45,092 nt of DNA from Paraburkholderia antibiotica (GCF_012927125.1 NZ_JABBFZ010000032.1:1-45092), one strand, 5' to 3'. Positions 23,008 through 32,556 are shown, counted from the first letter of the stretch. The notes: a model not told the origin generated them from the sequence alone. A program made the numbers and translations.

Positions 23008-25104
23008 ATGATGAACCGCAGCAAGTCCCACTCGACATCGCCGCGCTGGTCGACCCGGCTGCATTCGGTCGTCACCGCGATCTATCGCAAGCGGCCGGTC
23101 TGGATGGTGTCGTTTGCGGCGAGCGAGGCGAATCTGTCGGAAGGGTTAAGGGCCGCGTGCGCGTCGACGGCAATGCTCGCGCTCGGCAACCTGCTGCACG
23201 ATCCGGTCTTCGCGTGGGCCGCGATCGGCGCGTTCTGGACCTGTCTCGCCGATGCGGGCGGCTCGAACCGCGCGCGCTTCATGTCGATGATGGGCTTCGC
23301 GTTGCTGTCCACGCTATGCGGCGGCGTCACCGCCTTCGCGTCCGCGCAGGGTGCCGTGTTCGCCGCGCTAGCGGTGCTCGCGTTCACGACGCTCGGCGCG
23401 TTCGGCCGCATCTGGGGCGCGGCGACCTCGCAGGTGACGATTCTCGCGGCGACCGCATGCGTGGTGATGGTCGATCGGCCGATGCACGATACGCGTGCGG
23501 GTCTCGCGTTTCTCGGCGTCTATCTGCTCGGCTGTCTGTTCGCAGTGGCGCTGAGTCTGACGCTCTGGCGCATTCATCCGTTCGGCGCGAGCCGCGCGTC
23601 GTTGCGCGCGGTGTATCTGCGTCTCGCTGACGTCGCGTTCGATAGCGCGCGCCTCGTCGAACGTCGCGCGGCGCCGCGCGAATGGGCGTCGCATGCCGCG
23701 CAGTTTCGCGCCGACGCACGCGCCGCGCTCGAACGTTCGCGCGATGCGCTCGCGAACGTGCCCGCGTCGAAAGCCGGCGGCGCGGCGGCTTACGACACGC
23801 TGCTCGGCCTGTTGACCGACGGCGAGGCCTTGTTCGCGTATCTGATCGCGGTGTCGGGCGCGGCCGAGAAAGTGCCCGAGGACCCGCATCGTTCGCAACG
23901 CGCGGCGCGCTTGCTGGGCGCGATCGGCGAAGTGCTGCGCGACATTGGCACCGCGGCGGGCGATGCGCGCTGGCCGCGTCTCGCGGATTTGCAGGCACGC
24001 TTGCGACGTTTCGCGCATCGGCTCGAAAGCGCGTTGCTCGAACCGGTGAAGCTGCAATCCGGTTTCGAACTGGTCGACTTTGCGCCGCGCGAGGTGCACG
24101 CCGAGCCGTGGCATGCGTGTGTCGCGCGTTACGCGGCGCGAGCATGGTCGACGCTGAAGGCGAATCTGTCGTGGCAGTCGGTCGGCTTGCGCCATGCGGC
24201 GCGCGTCGGCGTGACGACGACGGCGGGCTTTGTCGTGATTCGCGCGCTCGGTTTGCCGTTCGGCTACTGGGCCACGATGGCGACGCTGCTGATCTTGCAG
24301 CCGTCGATTGCGGCGACGTGGCCGCGCAGCATCGAGCGCGCGGCGGGCAGCATCGTCGGCGGCGTGCTGGCGGCGGCGATCGGCTATGCGATTCATTCGC
24401 CGCTCGGCATTTCGCTCGCGGTGTTCCCGCTCGTGATGGCGACGATGGCGCTGCGCCCGGTCAGCTACAGCCTGTTCGTGCTGTTCCTGACGCCGGCCTT
24501 CGTGCTCGTCGCCGACTTCGCGACGCCGGGCGCCAACGAGTTTTCGTTCGCGCTGACGCGGCTCGGCAACAACGTGCTCGGCTGCGTGCTCGCGCTGCTC
24601 GCGACCTTCCTGCTGTGGCCGACGCGCGAGAAGCTCGACCTGCGCGTGTATCTCGGCGACGCGGTGCGCGCGAATCTCGCGTATCTGCGCGCGTCGCTCG
24701 ATGCGCCGCGACATGGCAGCAAGGAGATCGAGCGTCTGCGACGCGCGGCGGGGCTTACCAGCAACAACGCGGAGGAGGCGCTCGGCCGCGTGCGGCTCGA
24801 AAAGCTCGAAGACTCGATGGCCGACACGGTGACGTTGACGGTACTGAGCCTGCTGCGCCGGATGGCGGGCACGGCGACGCAGTTGCGCCTGAGCGCGAAC
24901 CGGCGCGACATGCATGTGGAACTCGACGAATGGGTCGCGGCGATGAGCGAGGGGATCGAAGCCGCGTTGAATCGGACCTTGCTGCCGATGCGACTCGAAC
25001 TACCCGCGCGCGAGCAGTTGACGTCGCTGGAAGTGGATGTGGTGGGCGAACTTGCGCGCGTGCATCGGCTGTTGACGGAACGGATGCGCGAGGCGCGGGG
25101 GTAG
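23008..25104 (+). CDS. FUSC-family inner-membrane protein (YccS/AaeB-like exporter)
   Basis: A 698-residue membrane protein with the duplicated FUSC arrangement. A first hydrophobic block (about 45-190: LHDPVFAWAAIGAFWTCLAD, ATACVVMVDRP, FLGVYLLGCLFAVALSLTLW) is followed by a long cytoplasmic helical region (about 190-390). A second hydrophobic block (about 400-545: HAARVGVTTTAGFVVIRALGLPFGYWATMATLLILQPS) is followed by a cytoplasmic tail. Such proteins export aromatic carboxylic acids or related compounds, usually with a membrane-fusion partner; none is encoded here. Two adjacent ATGs (23008, 23011) are possible. The region upstream is shared with the divergent AidA-like copy 2. The substrate is unknown. 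Confidence 0.88.
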   Translation: MMNRSKSHSTSPRWSTRLHSVVTAIYRKRPVWMVSFAASEANLSEGLRAACASTAMLALGNLLHDPVFAWAAIGAFWTCLADAGGSNRARFMSMMGFALLSTLCGGVTAFASAQGAVFAALAVLAFTTLGAFGRIWGAATSQVTILAATACVVMVDRPMHDTRAGLAFLGVYLLGCLFAVALSLTLWRIHPFGASRASLRAVYLRLADVAFDSARLVERRAAPREWASHAAQFRADARAALERSRDALANVPASKAGGAAAYDTLLGLLTDGEALFAYLIAVSGAAEKVPEDPHRSQRAARLLGAIGEVLRDIGTAAGDARWPRLADLQARLRRFAHRLESALLEPVKLQSGFELVDFAPREVHAEPWHACVARYAARAWSTLKANLSWQSVGLRHAARVGVTTTAGFVVIRALGLPFGYWATMATLLILQPSIAATWPRSIERAAGSIVGGVLAAAIGYAIHSPLGISLAVFPLVMATMALRPVSYSLFVLFLTPAFVLVADFATPGANEFSFALTRLGNNVLGCVLALLATFLLWPTREKLDLRVYLGDAVRANLAYLRASLDAPRHGSKEIERLRRAAGLTSNNAEEALGRVRLEKLEDSMADTVTLTVLSLLRRMAGTATQLRLSANRRDMHVELDEWVAAMSEGIEAALNRTLLPMRLELPAREQLTSLEVDVVGELARVHRLLTERMREARG

Positions 25105-25175
25105 GGCGCGCGATACGTGGACACGATATGTGGACACGACGGGTGCCGCGGAAAGGACGACGTTACTCGGCCACG

Positions 25176-25514
25176 TTACTCAGCCGGCGCTGCGGCGCCG
25201 TCGTCGCTACCGTCGCTTGCCGCTTCGCCGGCATCCACCGCTACCACCGGCAACACCGACTCCAACGAAAACACCCCCGCCGCGAGCGCCCATTTGTCCG
25301 TCGGCGTGAGCCGCTTGACCCAATACTCGGCCTTCGACGCGCTCGACCGATCCGCCAGTTCGAACGACGCCAGCACCCGCACCGGTTTGCGCGAGCGCGT
25401 ATAACGCGCGCCCGTGCCGTTCACGTGTTTGTCGAAGCGCGCGGCGACATCGGTCGCGATGCCGGTATAGACGCTGCCGTCCGAGCATTCGAGTAGATAG
25501 AGAAACCACGCCAT
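25176..25514 (-). CDS. GIY-YIG nuclease-fold protein (UPF0213/YhbQ-like)
   Basis: A 112-residue protein. The first ~85 residues are the single GIY-YIG domain of the UPF0213 family: FLYLLECSDGSVYTGIATDVAARFDKHVNGTGARYTRSRKP, with the divergent YLL/YTG forms usual for this family, the conserved Arg in the following helix, and SASKAEYWVKRLTPTDKWAL. The last ~25 residues are an Ala/Asp/Gly-rich tail (ASDGSDDGAAAPAE), probably disordered. The function in bacteria is not established; a DNA-repair role is sometimes proposed. It lies just downstream of the COG3146 gene on the same strand with an 17-base gap, so the two are likely co-transcribed. Confidence 0.9.
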   Translation of the reverse strand: MAWFLYLLECSDGSVYTGIATDVAARFDKHVNGTGARYTRSRKPVRVLASFELADRSSASKAEYWVKRLTPTDKWALAAGVFSLESVLPVVAVDAGEAASDGSDDGAAAPAE

Positions 25515-25531
25515 AACCGCGCTGCCAGCCC

Positions 25532-26701
25532 CTAGCTCTTGAACGGATTGTGATCGCGCAGCTCGTCCACGTACGCGTGGATGCTGTTCTTTTCGTTGTC
25601 GAGGAAATGGCCGACCGCATCGGCGAAAGCCGGATGCGCGAGCCAGTGCGTCGAACGCGTGACCGTCGGCAGAAACCCGCGCGCCATCTTGTGCTCGCCT
25701 TGCGCGCCGCCTTCGAATACGCCGAGCTTTTCCTCGATGCAGAATTCGAGCGGCTGATAGTACGCGGTTTCGAAGTGCAGGCACGGCACGTGTTCGAGCG
25801 CGCCCCAGTAGCGGCCGTACAGCGTGCCGCCGGTCTTCGCGTCGCGCTGATAGACGACCAGCGAACTCGCGATCGGCTTGCCTTCGTATTCGGCGATCAC
25901 GAGCAGCAGATTCTCGGGCATCGACGCGCCGATCATGCGGAAAAAGTCGAGGTTCAGATACGGACTCGAAAAATGCTCGCGGTAAGTCTGCCGATAGCAC
26001 TTGCTGAAGAAGCGCCAGTCGGCATCCGTGATGTCTTCGCCGCGAATGCGCCGCAGCGTGACGCCCGCATCGCGCACCTTGCGACGTTCGGCGCGGATGT
26101 TCTTGCGCTTCTTCTGTTCGAGCGTCGACAGAAAGTCTTCGAAGTCGCGATAGCCGTCGTTGAGCCAGTGGAACTGCACGCCTTCGCGTTGCATCATGCC
26201 GATGTCGGTGAGCGCCTCGGCTTCCGTTTGAGTCGGAAACAGCACATGCAGCGACGACACCTCGGCCTGCTCGGCGAACGCCATCAACGTGGCCGCGAGA
26301 TGGCGCAACGCGTGCTCGTCGGTCGAGAGCAGGCGGTTGCCTTGCACCGGCGTGAACGGCACCGCGCACAGCAGCTTCGGATAGTAGGGCAGGCCGTTGC
26401 GCTTATACGCGTCGGCCCACGCCCAGTCGAACACGTACTCGCCGTACGAGTGACCCTTCAGATAGACGGGCGCGGCCGCCGCGAGCTTGCCGGTGCGCGC
26501 GTCGGTCAGCGTGACGAATTGCGGCGCCCAACCGGTGTCGGGGACCGCGCATTGCGTCGCGCTGAGCGCGCTCAGAAACTCGTGCCGCAAAAACGGCGTG
26601 GGCTGCGGCTGTTGCGCGAGAAGGGCGTTCCACTCGGCGGCGTCCACCTCGGAGGGCGACGCCAGAATGCCCGTGCGATAATCGATGCGTTGCTGGTTCA
26701 A
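25532..26701 (-). CDS. COG3146 (DUF482) GNAT-like protein
   Basis: A 389-residue cytosolic protein of the DUF482/COG3146 family, distant GNAT/FemAB-type acyltransferases. Recognisable stretches are PFLRHEFLSALSAT, PVYLKGHSYGEYVFDWAWADAY, KKRKNIRAERRKV, and the C-terminal LHFETAYYQPLEFCIEEKL with FEGGAQGEHKMARGF, which are family hallmarks. The substrate is unknown. It starts at 26701, upstream of and divergent from nadE, and is followed by the GIY-YIG gene. Confidence 0.9.
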   Translation of the reverse strand: MNQQRIDYRTGILASPSEVDAAEWNALLAQQPQPTPFLRHEFLSALSATQCAVPDTGWAPQFVTLTDARTGKLAAAAPVYLKGHSYGEYVFDWAWADAYKRNGLPYYPKLLCAVPFTPVQGNRLLSTDEHALRHLAATLMAFAEQAEVSSLHVLFPTQTEAEALTDIGMMQREGVQFHWLNDGYRDFEDFLSTLEQKKRKNIRAERRKVRDAGVTLRRIRGEDITDADWRFFSKCYRQTYREHFSSPYLNLDFFRMIGASMPENLLLVIAEYEGKPIASSLVVYQRDAKTGGTLYGRYWGALEHVPCLHFETAYYQPLEFCIEEKLGVFEGGAQGEHKMARGFLPTVTRSTHWLAHPAFADAVGHFLDNEKNSIHAYVDELRDHNPFKS

Positions 26702-26849
26702 TCTAGGTGACTGTTTGCAATGAGCGGCGCGGCTTTGAAGATGCTCGGGCCACGTCGTTCGTTAAGTTCGTTTATCCGGTGTGTCCAATCCGTCGCGCCC
26801 TTTAGCCGCGGTACCCGCGAGCCGTGAAGGCTTGCCTGTCGATCCTGCC

Positions 26850-28550
26850 ATGAAGACCCGAATCGCTCTTGCTCAAATCAATGTCACTGTCGGCGACTTC
26901 GCCGGCAACGTCGCGAAGATCGTCGCCGCCGCGCGTGCCGCGCACAGCGATGGTGCGAAGCTGCTGGTCGCGCCCGAACTCGCGCTGTCGGGTTATCCGC
27001 CCGAAGACCTGCTGCTGCGTCCCGCGTTCTATACCGCGAGCGCCGCGGCGCTCGCCGATCTCGCCGCGCAGCTGAAGCCGTTCACGGGGCTGCATGTGAT
27101 CGTCGGTCATCCGCTGCGGGACGCTGCTCATAACGCGGCGAATGGCCATGGTAATGCAAACGCGCCGATCGAGCGCGGTGTGCCACCGGTCGATACGTTC
27201 AACGCGGCGTCGTTGATCGTCGACGGCGAGGTGAAGGGCACTTATCGCAAGCAGGATCTGCCGAATACCGAGGTGTTCGACGAGAAGCGCTACTTCGCGG
27301 CCGACCCGCAACCGTTCGTGTTCGAACTCGACGGTATCAGATACGGCGTCGTGATCTGCGAGGACGCGTGGCATGCATCGGCCGCGCAGATGGCGAAGGC
27401 CGCCGGCGCGCAGGTGCTGCTGATTCCGAACGGCTCGCCGTATCACCTGAACAAGGAAGCGGTGCGCTTCGACATTCTGCGCGCGCGGATTCGCGAGACC
27501 GGCATTCCGATGGTCTACGTGAACATGGTCGGCGGCCAGGACGAACTCGTGTTCGACGGCGGTTCGTTCGTGCTCGACGCGCAGGGCGAGCTGGTCGCGA
27601 AGCTCGCGCAGTTCGAGGAAGCGACGGCGATCGTCGAGTTCGACAACGGCAAGCCGTTGCCGGCGGCGATCGCGCCGGAGCAGTCGATCGAGGCGCAGGT
27701 GTACGCGGCGCTCGTGATGGGCGTGCGCGACTATATCGGCAAGAACGGCTTCCCAGGCGCGTTGATCGGTTTGTCGGGCGGCGTCGATTCGGCGCTCGTG
27801 CTGGCGGTCGCCTGCGATGCGCTCGGCGCCGACAAGGTGCGCGCGGTGATGATGCCGTCGCGCTACACGGCGGACATTTCGACTACCGACGCCGCCGAGA
27901 TGGCGCGCCGCGTCGGTGTGCGCTATGACGAGATCGCGATCGCGCCGATGTTCGACGCGTTCCGCGGCTCGCTCGCCGAAGAATTCGCGGGCCGTGCCGA
28001 AGACGCGACCGAAGAGAACATCCAGGCGCGCATTCGCGGCACGCTGCTGATGGCGCTGTCGAACAAGTTTGGCTCGATCGTGCTGACCACCGGCAACAAG
28101 AGCGAGATGGCGGTCGGCTACTGCACGCTGTACGGCGACATGGCCGGCGGCTTCGCGGTCATCAAAGATATTGCCAAGACGCTCGTGTACCGGCTGTGCC
28201 GCTATCGCAACGAGGCCACCACGTTCGCGACGCGCGACGTGATTCCCGAGCGCATTCTGACGCGCGCGCCGTCGGCGGAGTTGCGCGAGAACCAGACCGA
28301 CCAGGACAGCCTGCCCGAATACGACATACTCGACGCGATCATGCGCATGTACATGGAAGAGGATCGTTCGCTCGCGGAGATCGTCGCGGCGGGCTACAAG
28401 GCCGACGACGTGAAGCGCGTCACGCGCCTCATCAAGATCAACGAGTACAAGCGTCGTCAGGCGCCGATCGGTATTCGCGTCACGCACCGCGCGTTCGGTC
28501 GCGACTGGCGTTATCCGATCACGTCGCGCTATACCGAGCCGGTGGAGTGA
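26850..28550 (+). CDS. nadE: Glutamine-dependent NAD+ synthetase
   Basis: A 566-residue two-domain enzyme that makes NAD+ from deamido-NAD+, ATP and glutamine. The N-terminal nitrilase-type glutaminase has its catalytic triad: Glu in APELALSGYPPED, Lys in YRKQDLPN and Cys in VVICEDAWH. The C-terminal NAD synthase has the PP-loop GLSGGVDSALVL and the conserved TTGNKSEMAVGYCTLYGDMAGGF. I start at 26850 (MKTRIALAQINVTVGDFAGN), the usual family N-terminus; an in-frame ATG at 26781 would add 23 unconserved residues. It is followed after about 180 bases by glnB, linking nitrogen status and NAD synthesis, an arrangement common in Burkholderiales. Confidence 0.96.
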   Translation: MKTRIALAQINVTVGDFAGNVAKIVAAARAAHSDGAKLLVAPELALSGYPPEDLLLRPAFYTASAAALADLAAQLKPFTGLHVIVGHPLRDAAHNAANGHGNANAPIERGVPPVDTFNAASLIVDGEVKGTYRKQDLPNTEVFDEKRYFAADPQPFVFELDGIRYGVVICEDAWHASAAQMAKAAGAQVLLIPNGSPYHLNKEAVRFDILRARIRETGIPMVYVNMVGGQDELVFDGGSFVLDAQGELVAKLAQFEEATAIVEFDNGKPLPAAIAPEQSIEAQVYAALVMGVRDYIGKNGFPGALIGLSGGVDSALVLAVACDALGADKVRAVMMPSRYTADISTTDAAEMARRVGVRYDEIAIAPMFDAFRGSLAEEFAGRAEDATEENIQARIRGTLLMALSNKFGSIVLTTGNKSEMAVGYCTLYGDMAGGFAVIKDIAKTLVYRLCRYRNEATTFATRDVIPERILTRAPSAELRENQTDQDSLPEYDILDAIMRMYMEEDRSLAEIVAAGYKADDVKRVTRLIKINEYKRRQAPIGIRVTHRAFGRDWRYPITSRYTEPVE

Positions 28551-28587
28551 GACACGGCGGCACAATAGTTGCCGCTATTTCGTCGTC

Positions 28588-28666
28588 GCCGTCGCCAGCG
28601 CGTTGGCGACGGCCCGGCCCGAGCGTCGTCGAGCATGCGCGTGTCCGGATGCCGCAATGCATCCGG
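28588..28666 (+). repeat. Two strong stem-loops between nadE and glnB
   Basis: GCCGTCGCCA/TGGCGACGGC (28588-28613, 6-base loop) and CCGGATGC/GCATCCGG (28645-28666, 6-base loop) are perfect inverted repeats in the spacer. Neither has a T-run. They may slow transcription from nadE or stabilise its 3' end; glnB then has its own AT-rich leader. Confidence 0.6.
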
Positions 28667-28730
28667 CGCGGCGTAGAATAAAAATCATCTTTTCCCTTTT
28701 CACTCTCCCTATCACGAGACGAGGTTCGCC

Positions 28731-29069
28731 ATGAAGCGCATCACCGCAGTCATCAAACCGTTCAAACTCGACGAAGTGCGCGAGGCGCTCGCGGAAGTTG
28801 GCCTCACCGGCCTGACCGTTACCGAGGTCAAGGGCTTTGGCCGTCAGAAGGGGCATACCGAGCTCTATCGTGGTGCGGAATACGTGGTCGACTTTCTGCC
28901 GAAGGTGAAGATCGAAGTCGTGGTCGCGGACAACCAGTGCGATCAGGTGATCGACGCGATCATCGGCGCGGCGCGTACCGGCAAGATCGGCGACGGCAAG
29001 ATCTTCGTCGCGGACGTCGAGCGCGTGATCCGCATCCGCACCGGCGAAGAGAACGAAGCGGCGGTATAA
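28731..29069 (+). CDS. glnB: Nitrogen regulatory protein P-II
   Basis: A 112-residue trimeric signal protein reporting 2-oxoglutarate, glutamine and ATP/ADP status to GlnD, GlnE and NtrB-type partners. The T-loop with the uridylylation site is intact: HTELYRGAEYVVDFLPK, with Tyr46 and Tyr51. The C-terminal signature is TGKIGDGKIFVADVERVIRIRTGE. GlnB and GlnK cannot be separated with certainty from sequence alone; the absence of an adjacent amtB favours GlnB. Confidence 0.93.
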   Translation: MKRITAVIKPFKLDEVREALAEVGLTGLTVTEVKGFGRQKGHTELYRGAEYVVDFLPKVKIEVVVADNQCDQVIDAIIGAARTGKIGDGKIFVADVERVIRIRTGEENEAAV

Positions 29070-29134
29070 GCGCCCCACAATCAGGCGACGCACCGTCACG
29101 GTGCGCGGAATCCATCACGAAACCGCGCGCCCAT

Positions 29135-29170
29135 AAAAAACGGTGCAATACCCTTGCGGATATTGCACCG
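29135..29170 (-). terminator. Intrinsic terminator of the porin gene
   Basis: Reading the minus strand, CGGTGCAATA/TATTGCACCG forms a perfect 10-bp stem with a 10-base loop, followed directly by TTTTTT. It lies about 90 bases beyond the porin stop. Confidence 0.9.
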
Positions 29171-29256
29171 ATACGCGCCTCTCGCAGCAGCGTGAAAAAG
29201 ATTCTCTTGGAGAAACCTGTCAGGCCCCGAAGGACTTGCCCTCGGGGCACACTCGC

Positions 29257-30408
29257 TTAGAACGAGTGCTGGATACCTGCGTACACGCCGGTTTGGCCCT
29301 TGCCTTGCAGCGGGTTGTCCGTGCTTGCTGCCAAGCCCGGATTGTTCGCGTTCAGACCGAAGTTAGCCGTACGGCTGTTCGACACGCCAGCGACCTGGAT
29401 GTCCAGCAGCGTGCGCTTCGACAGGTTGTACGAACCGCCAACCGTGTAGATCGTCGCATTGCCCGCGCCGTTGTTGCCGTTCACGTGGTACACCGCCGCG
29501 ATCAGTGCCGCAGCCGGCGTTGCCTGCCACGTCACGCCGCCCCATTCGTGATCGAGCGTGGTCGGCTGGCCCGGCAGAACACCGGTTGCACCTGCCGAAC
29601 GGATAGCCTGGTAAGCGCCCTGAACCTTGAACTGGCCGAGGAACACGTTGAACATGGCCGAGTATTCACGCGATGCCGAGAATACGCCGCCACCTGCATT
29701 GGCCGTGTTGATCGTGCCGACTTGCGGGCCATACAGACCGCCGTTCGCCGGGTTGCGGATTTCGTCGTACATGCCGCGAACCTGGAACAGCGAGTTCGTG
29801 TAGGTGATCTGTGCGCCGGCTTCGCGACCTTGAGCGGTCGTGCCGTTACCGTTCCAGCTCGTCGCGTTCGACAGCGCGTATTGACCGTAGAAGTCAAAGC
29901 CGGCGAACTTCGGCGACTGGTACGCGAAGTTGTTGCTCGATTGCGGCCAGTTGCGGCCACGCACCAGCGATGCCGACGACCAGTCCGATTGACCGAACGG
30001 GTCGAAGTCCCACACGCCGTTCGAGATGAAGAGCATACGGCCCATCGTGAACGTACCGTACTGTGCGTTCGACAGACCGACCGTTGCCCAGCGATTGAAG
30101 AGGCCGCCACCGCCCGGGCCCGAGCCCGTCATCGTGTTGAACGAGCCTTCCAACTGGAACAGCACCTTGTTGCCGGCGCCGATGTCTTCGACACCCTTCA
30201 TGCCCCACAGGCTGGTGCCCCAGTCGCCGCTTTCTGCTTTCCAGCGGGTCGAGTTGCCGTTAGCAGCGCCGTTGACGTTGGCGCCGGTCGGAACGCCCGA
30301 CATGTACTCGATACCTGCATCGAGGCGGCCGTACAGCGTAACGCTGCTTTGAGCGTGTGCAACAACGCCGGCCGACATCAGCGCAGCGGCGAGCAATGCT
30401 TTCTTCAT
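29257..30408 (-). CDS. Gram-negative trimeric porin (Burkholderia OmpC-like)
   Basis: A 383-residue outer-membrane general porin. The signal peptide is MKKALLAAALMSAGVVAHA, with cleavage before QSSVTLYGRLDAGIEY, the classical first beta-strand of Betaproteobacterial porins. FTMGRMLFISNGVWDFDPFG and LSNAQYG follow, and the protein ends in an aromatic residue (GVYAGIQHSF) as required for BAM assembly. I start at 30408 because GGAGGAGA lies directly before it; an ATG four codons earlier overlaps that ribosome site. It is transcribed alone with a strong terminator. It allows diffusion of small hydrophilic solutes. Confidence 0.95.
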   Translation of the reverse strand: MKKALLAAALMSAGVVAHAQSSVTLYGRLDAGIEYMSGVPTGANVNGAANGNSTRWKAESGDWGTSLWGMKGVEDIGAGNKVLFQLEGSFNTMTGSGPGGGGLFNRWATVGLSNAQYGTFTMGRMLFISNGVWDFDPFGQSDWSSASLVRGRNWPQSSNNFAYQSPKFAGFDFYGQYALSNATSWNGNGTTAQGREAGAQITYTNSLFQVRGMYDEIRNPANGGLYGPQVGTINTANAGGGVFSASREYSAMFNVFLGQFKVQGAYQAIRSAGATGVLPGQPTTLDHEWGGVTWQATPAAALIAAVYHVNGNNGAGNATIYTVGGSYNLSKRTLLDIQVAGVSNSRTANFGLNANNPGLAASTDNPLQGKGQTGVYAGIQHSF

Positions 30409-30420
30409 CTTCTCCTCCAT

Positions 30421-31021
30421 ACCCTGTCAAAAAATGAAACCCAGTACTGCGAGTGGTGTTCGGATGCGCTCGGCACCGAACAGGAAGCGGTACCAGGGGA
30501 GAGTGGCGGGTGGATAGGGTCTCCTGCCGTGACGCGTAGCGTTGAGCTATCTGTGCGTCATGCCGATCCCTCGCCGACCGGTTCTCCTCTGCTTTGAAGT
30601 GAAACTACTTTTAATCAACTTTGTTTTGCTACTTTGGTTACTAATTTATCAAAAATAACTTTAACCGGGAGAAGAAATTGGTATGGCTTCTAAACGGTGT
30701 CGCCAAATTGCAATACGAATGTGCGGCGCGACCCGTTCAAGTACCTCGGGAAAACGTGCAAAGCCTTATCCGACAAGGGACTCAGAGCGCGGAAGGGGGC
30801 GTATTAAGGATTGCCACTATTGACGATTAAAAAGTGGCGGGGTAGGGCGAAAAATCGACCTGAGAGGCCTGCTGGAAGGGCTTTGAGCGGTTTTTTTCGT
30901 GTTCTCGAAGAGCACGAAGGAGGCGGCGGAGAAAATAAAAAAGGCGCTCGTAAGCGCCTTGTAATACTACATTGACTACATTTTCGACGCGGCGAATTAT
31001 TGCCGGCCGCAGGTCATTTTA
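30421..31021. other. Long upstream region of the porin gene
   Basis: No gene seen. The part at 30600-30680 is strikingly AT-rich and is the likely promoter/regulatory region for the porin on the minus strand, giving a leader of about 200 bases. The right end carries the terminator of the amino-acid transporter operon (30941-30960). Confidence 0.5.
30935..30960 (-). terminator. Intrinsic terminator of the HisQMP operon
   Basis: On the minus strand, AAGGCGCT/AGCGCCTT forms an 8-bp stem with a 4-base loop, followed by TTTTATTTTC. It lies about 60 bases past the stop of the ATPase gene. Confidence 0.88.
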
Positions 31022-31801
31022 TTATTTGAGACTGCCCGACAAAAATTGCTTCAGACGTTCGCTTTTGGTATTGCGGAATACTTCGTCCGGATGGCCTTCT
31101 TCTTCGACGCGGCCCTGATGCAGGAACATCACGTGATTCGACACGTTGCGCGCGAAACCCATTTCGTGGGTGACGACGATCATCGTGCGGCCTTCCTCGG
31201 CGAGCTTCTGCATCACCTTCAGCACTTCGCCGACGAGTTCCGGGTCGAGCGCGGAAGTCGGTTCGTCGAACAGCATCACGTCGGGATGCATCGCCAGCGC
31301 GCGCGCAATCGCGACGCGCTGCTGCTGGCCGCCCGACAGATGCGACGGATACTGTTTCTCCAGGCGCGGCGCGAGACCGACTTTCTCGAGATATTCGCGG
31401 GCGCGATCCTCGGCTTCCTTGCGCTTCAGACCGAGCACATGCACCGGCGCCTCGATGATGTTCTCGAGCACGTTCATGTGCGACCACAGGTTGAAGTGCT
31501 GGAACACCATCGCGAGCTTGGTGCGCACGCGCTGCAGCTGCTTCGGGTCCGACACGCGCAGCGCGCCGTCCCTGGCGGTCTGCGTGCGCACTTCCTCGCC
31601 GTCGACGAAAATGCGCCCGGCGTTCGGCTGCTCGAGAAAGTTGATGCAGCGGAGCATCGTGCTCTTGCCCGAGCCGGACGAACCGATCACGCTGATCACG
31701 TCGCCGGCATCGGCTTTCAGCGACACGCCCTTGAGGACTTCGTTGTCGCCGTACTTTTTGTGAAGCTCGTCGACGAAGAGCTTTTGCTTCTTGGAATTCA
31801 T
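31022..31801 (-). CDS. hisP: Basic amino acid ABC importer, ATP-binding protein
   Basis: A 259-residue ABC ATPase with Walker A GSSGSGKST (about 40-48), the signature LSGGQQQRVAIARAL, Walker B DVMLFDEPTSALDP and the switch His in VVTHEMGFAR. The insertion DGEEVRTQTARDGALRVSDPKQLQRVRTKLAMVFQHFNLW is typical of HisP-type transporters. I start at 31801 (MNSKKQKLFV), the usual family N-terminus. It is the last gene of the binding protein-HisQ-HisM-HisP order on the minus strand. It powers uptake of histidine and/or lysine, arginine and ornithine. Confidence 0.94.
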   Translation of the reverse strand: MNSKKQKLFVDELHKKYGDNEVLKGVSLKADAGDVISVIGSSGSGKSTMLRCINFLEQPNAGRIFVDGEEVRTQTARDGALRVSDPKQLQRVRTKLAMVFQHFNLWSHMNVLENIIEAPVHVLGLKRKEAEDRAREYLEKVGLAPRLEKQYPSHLSGGQQQRVAIARALAMHPDVMLFDEPTSALDPELVGEVLKVMQKLAEEGRTMIVVTHEMGFARNVSNHVMFLHQGRVEEEGHPDEVFRNTKSERLKQFLSGSLK

Positions 31802-31842
31802 CAGGATCCTTAACGAGCTTGCCTGCCCAGGGGCGCGCGGAG

Positions 31843-32556
31843 TTACTTGCCTTGCGGCCGCAGGTAAGCGAGCCAGCGACGCTCGGCGCGGCGGAACAGC
31901 CACACCAGCGCGAAAGAAATGCATAGATACAGCAGCGCGGCGATGCCGAACGCATTGAACGATTGATACGTCGCCGAGTTCACGTCGCGCGCGATCTTCA
32001 GGATGTCCGGCACCGTGGCCGTGAACGCGACCGTGGTCGCGTGCAGCATCAGGATCACTTCGTTGCTGTAGTAGGGCAGCGCGCGGCGCAGCGCCGACGG
32101 CAGAATCACGCGCCGGTACAGCGTGAACGACGACATCCCGTATGCGCGCGCCGCTTCGATCTCACCGTAGGGCGTCGCCTTGATCGCGCCGGCGAAAATC
32201 TCGGTCGTATAGGCGCAGGTGTTCAGCGTGAACGCGAGCAGCGTGCAGTGCATGCCGTCGCGGAAGAACGCGTTGGTCAGCTCGTTGTTGCGGATGATTT
32301 CGAGGCTGTAGAGGCCGGTGTAGCACAGCAGCAGCTGCACGTAGAGCGGCGTGCCGCGGAAGATGTACGTGTACAGCCACACCAGACCCGACAGCCACTT
32401 CTTCCTCGATACGCGCGCCACCGCGAGCGGCACCGACAGACAGAAGCCCAGTCCGATCGACACCACCAGCAGCCACAGCGTGATCGCGACGCCGGTGAAG
32501 CGATAGCCGTCGGTGAAGAGGTAGTTGCGCCAGTATTCCTGAATGATCGCAATCAT
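31843..32556 (-). CDS. hisM: Basic amino acid ABC importer, permease HisM
   Basis: A 237-residue inner-membrane permease strongly resembling enterobacterial HisM. Shared stretches are TDGYRFTGVAITLWLL, TYIFRGTPLYVQLL, LTLNTCAYTTEIFAGAI and the EAA loop GEIEAARAYGMSSFTLYRRVILPSALRRALP. About five membrane segments. Its start overlaps the HisQ stop by four bases (ATGA), so the two are translationally coupled, as expected for subunits of one HisQM heterodimer. Confidence 0.95.
   Translation of the reverse strand: MIAIIQEYWRNYLFTDGYRFTGVAITLWLLVVSIGLGFCLSVPLAVARVSRKKWLSGLVWLYTYIFRGTPLYVQLLLCYTGLYSLEIIRNNELTNAFFRDGMHCTLLAFTLNTCAYTTEIFAGAIKATPYGEIEAARAYGMSSFTLYRRVILPSALRRALPYYSNEVILMLHATTVAFTATVPDILKIARDVNSATYQSFNAFGIAALLYLCISFALVWLFRRAERRWLAYLRPQGK

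Noticed and set aside
28931..29065. Alternative open frames overlapping glnB and the porin end
   Set aside because: Shadow frames of glnB and the porin.
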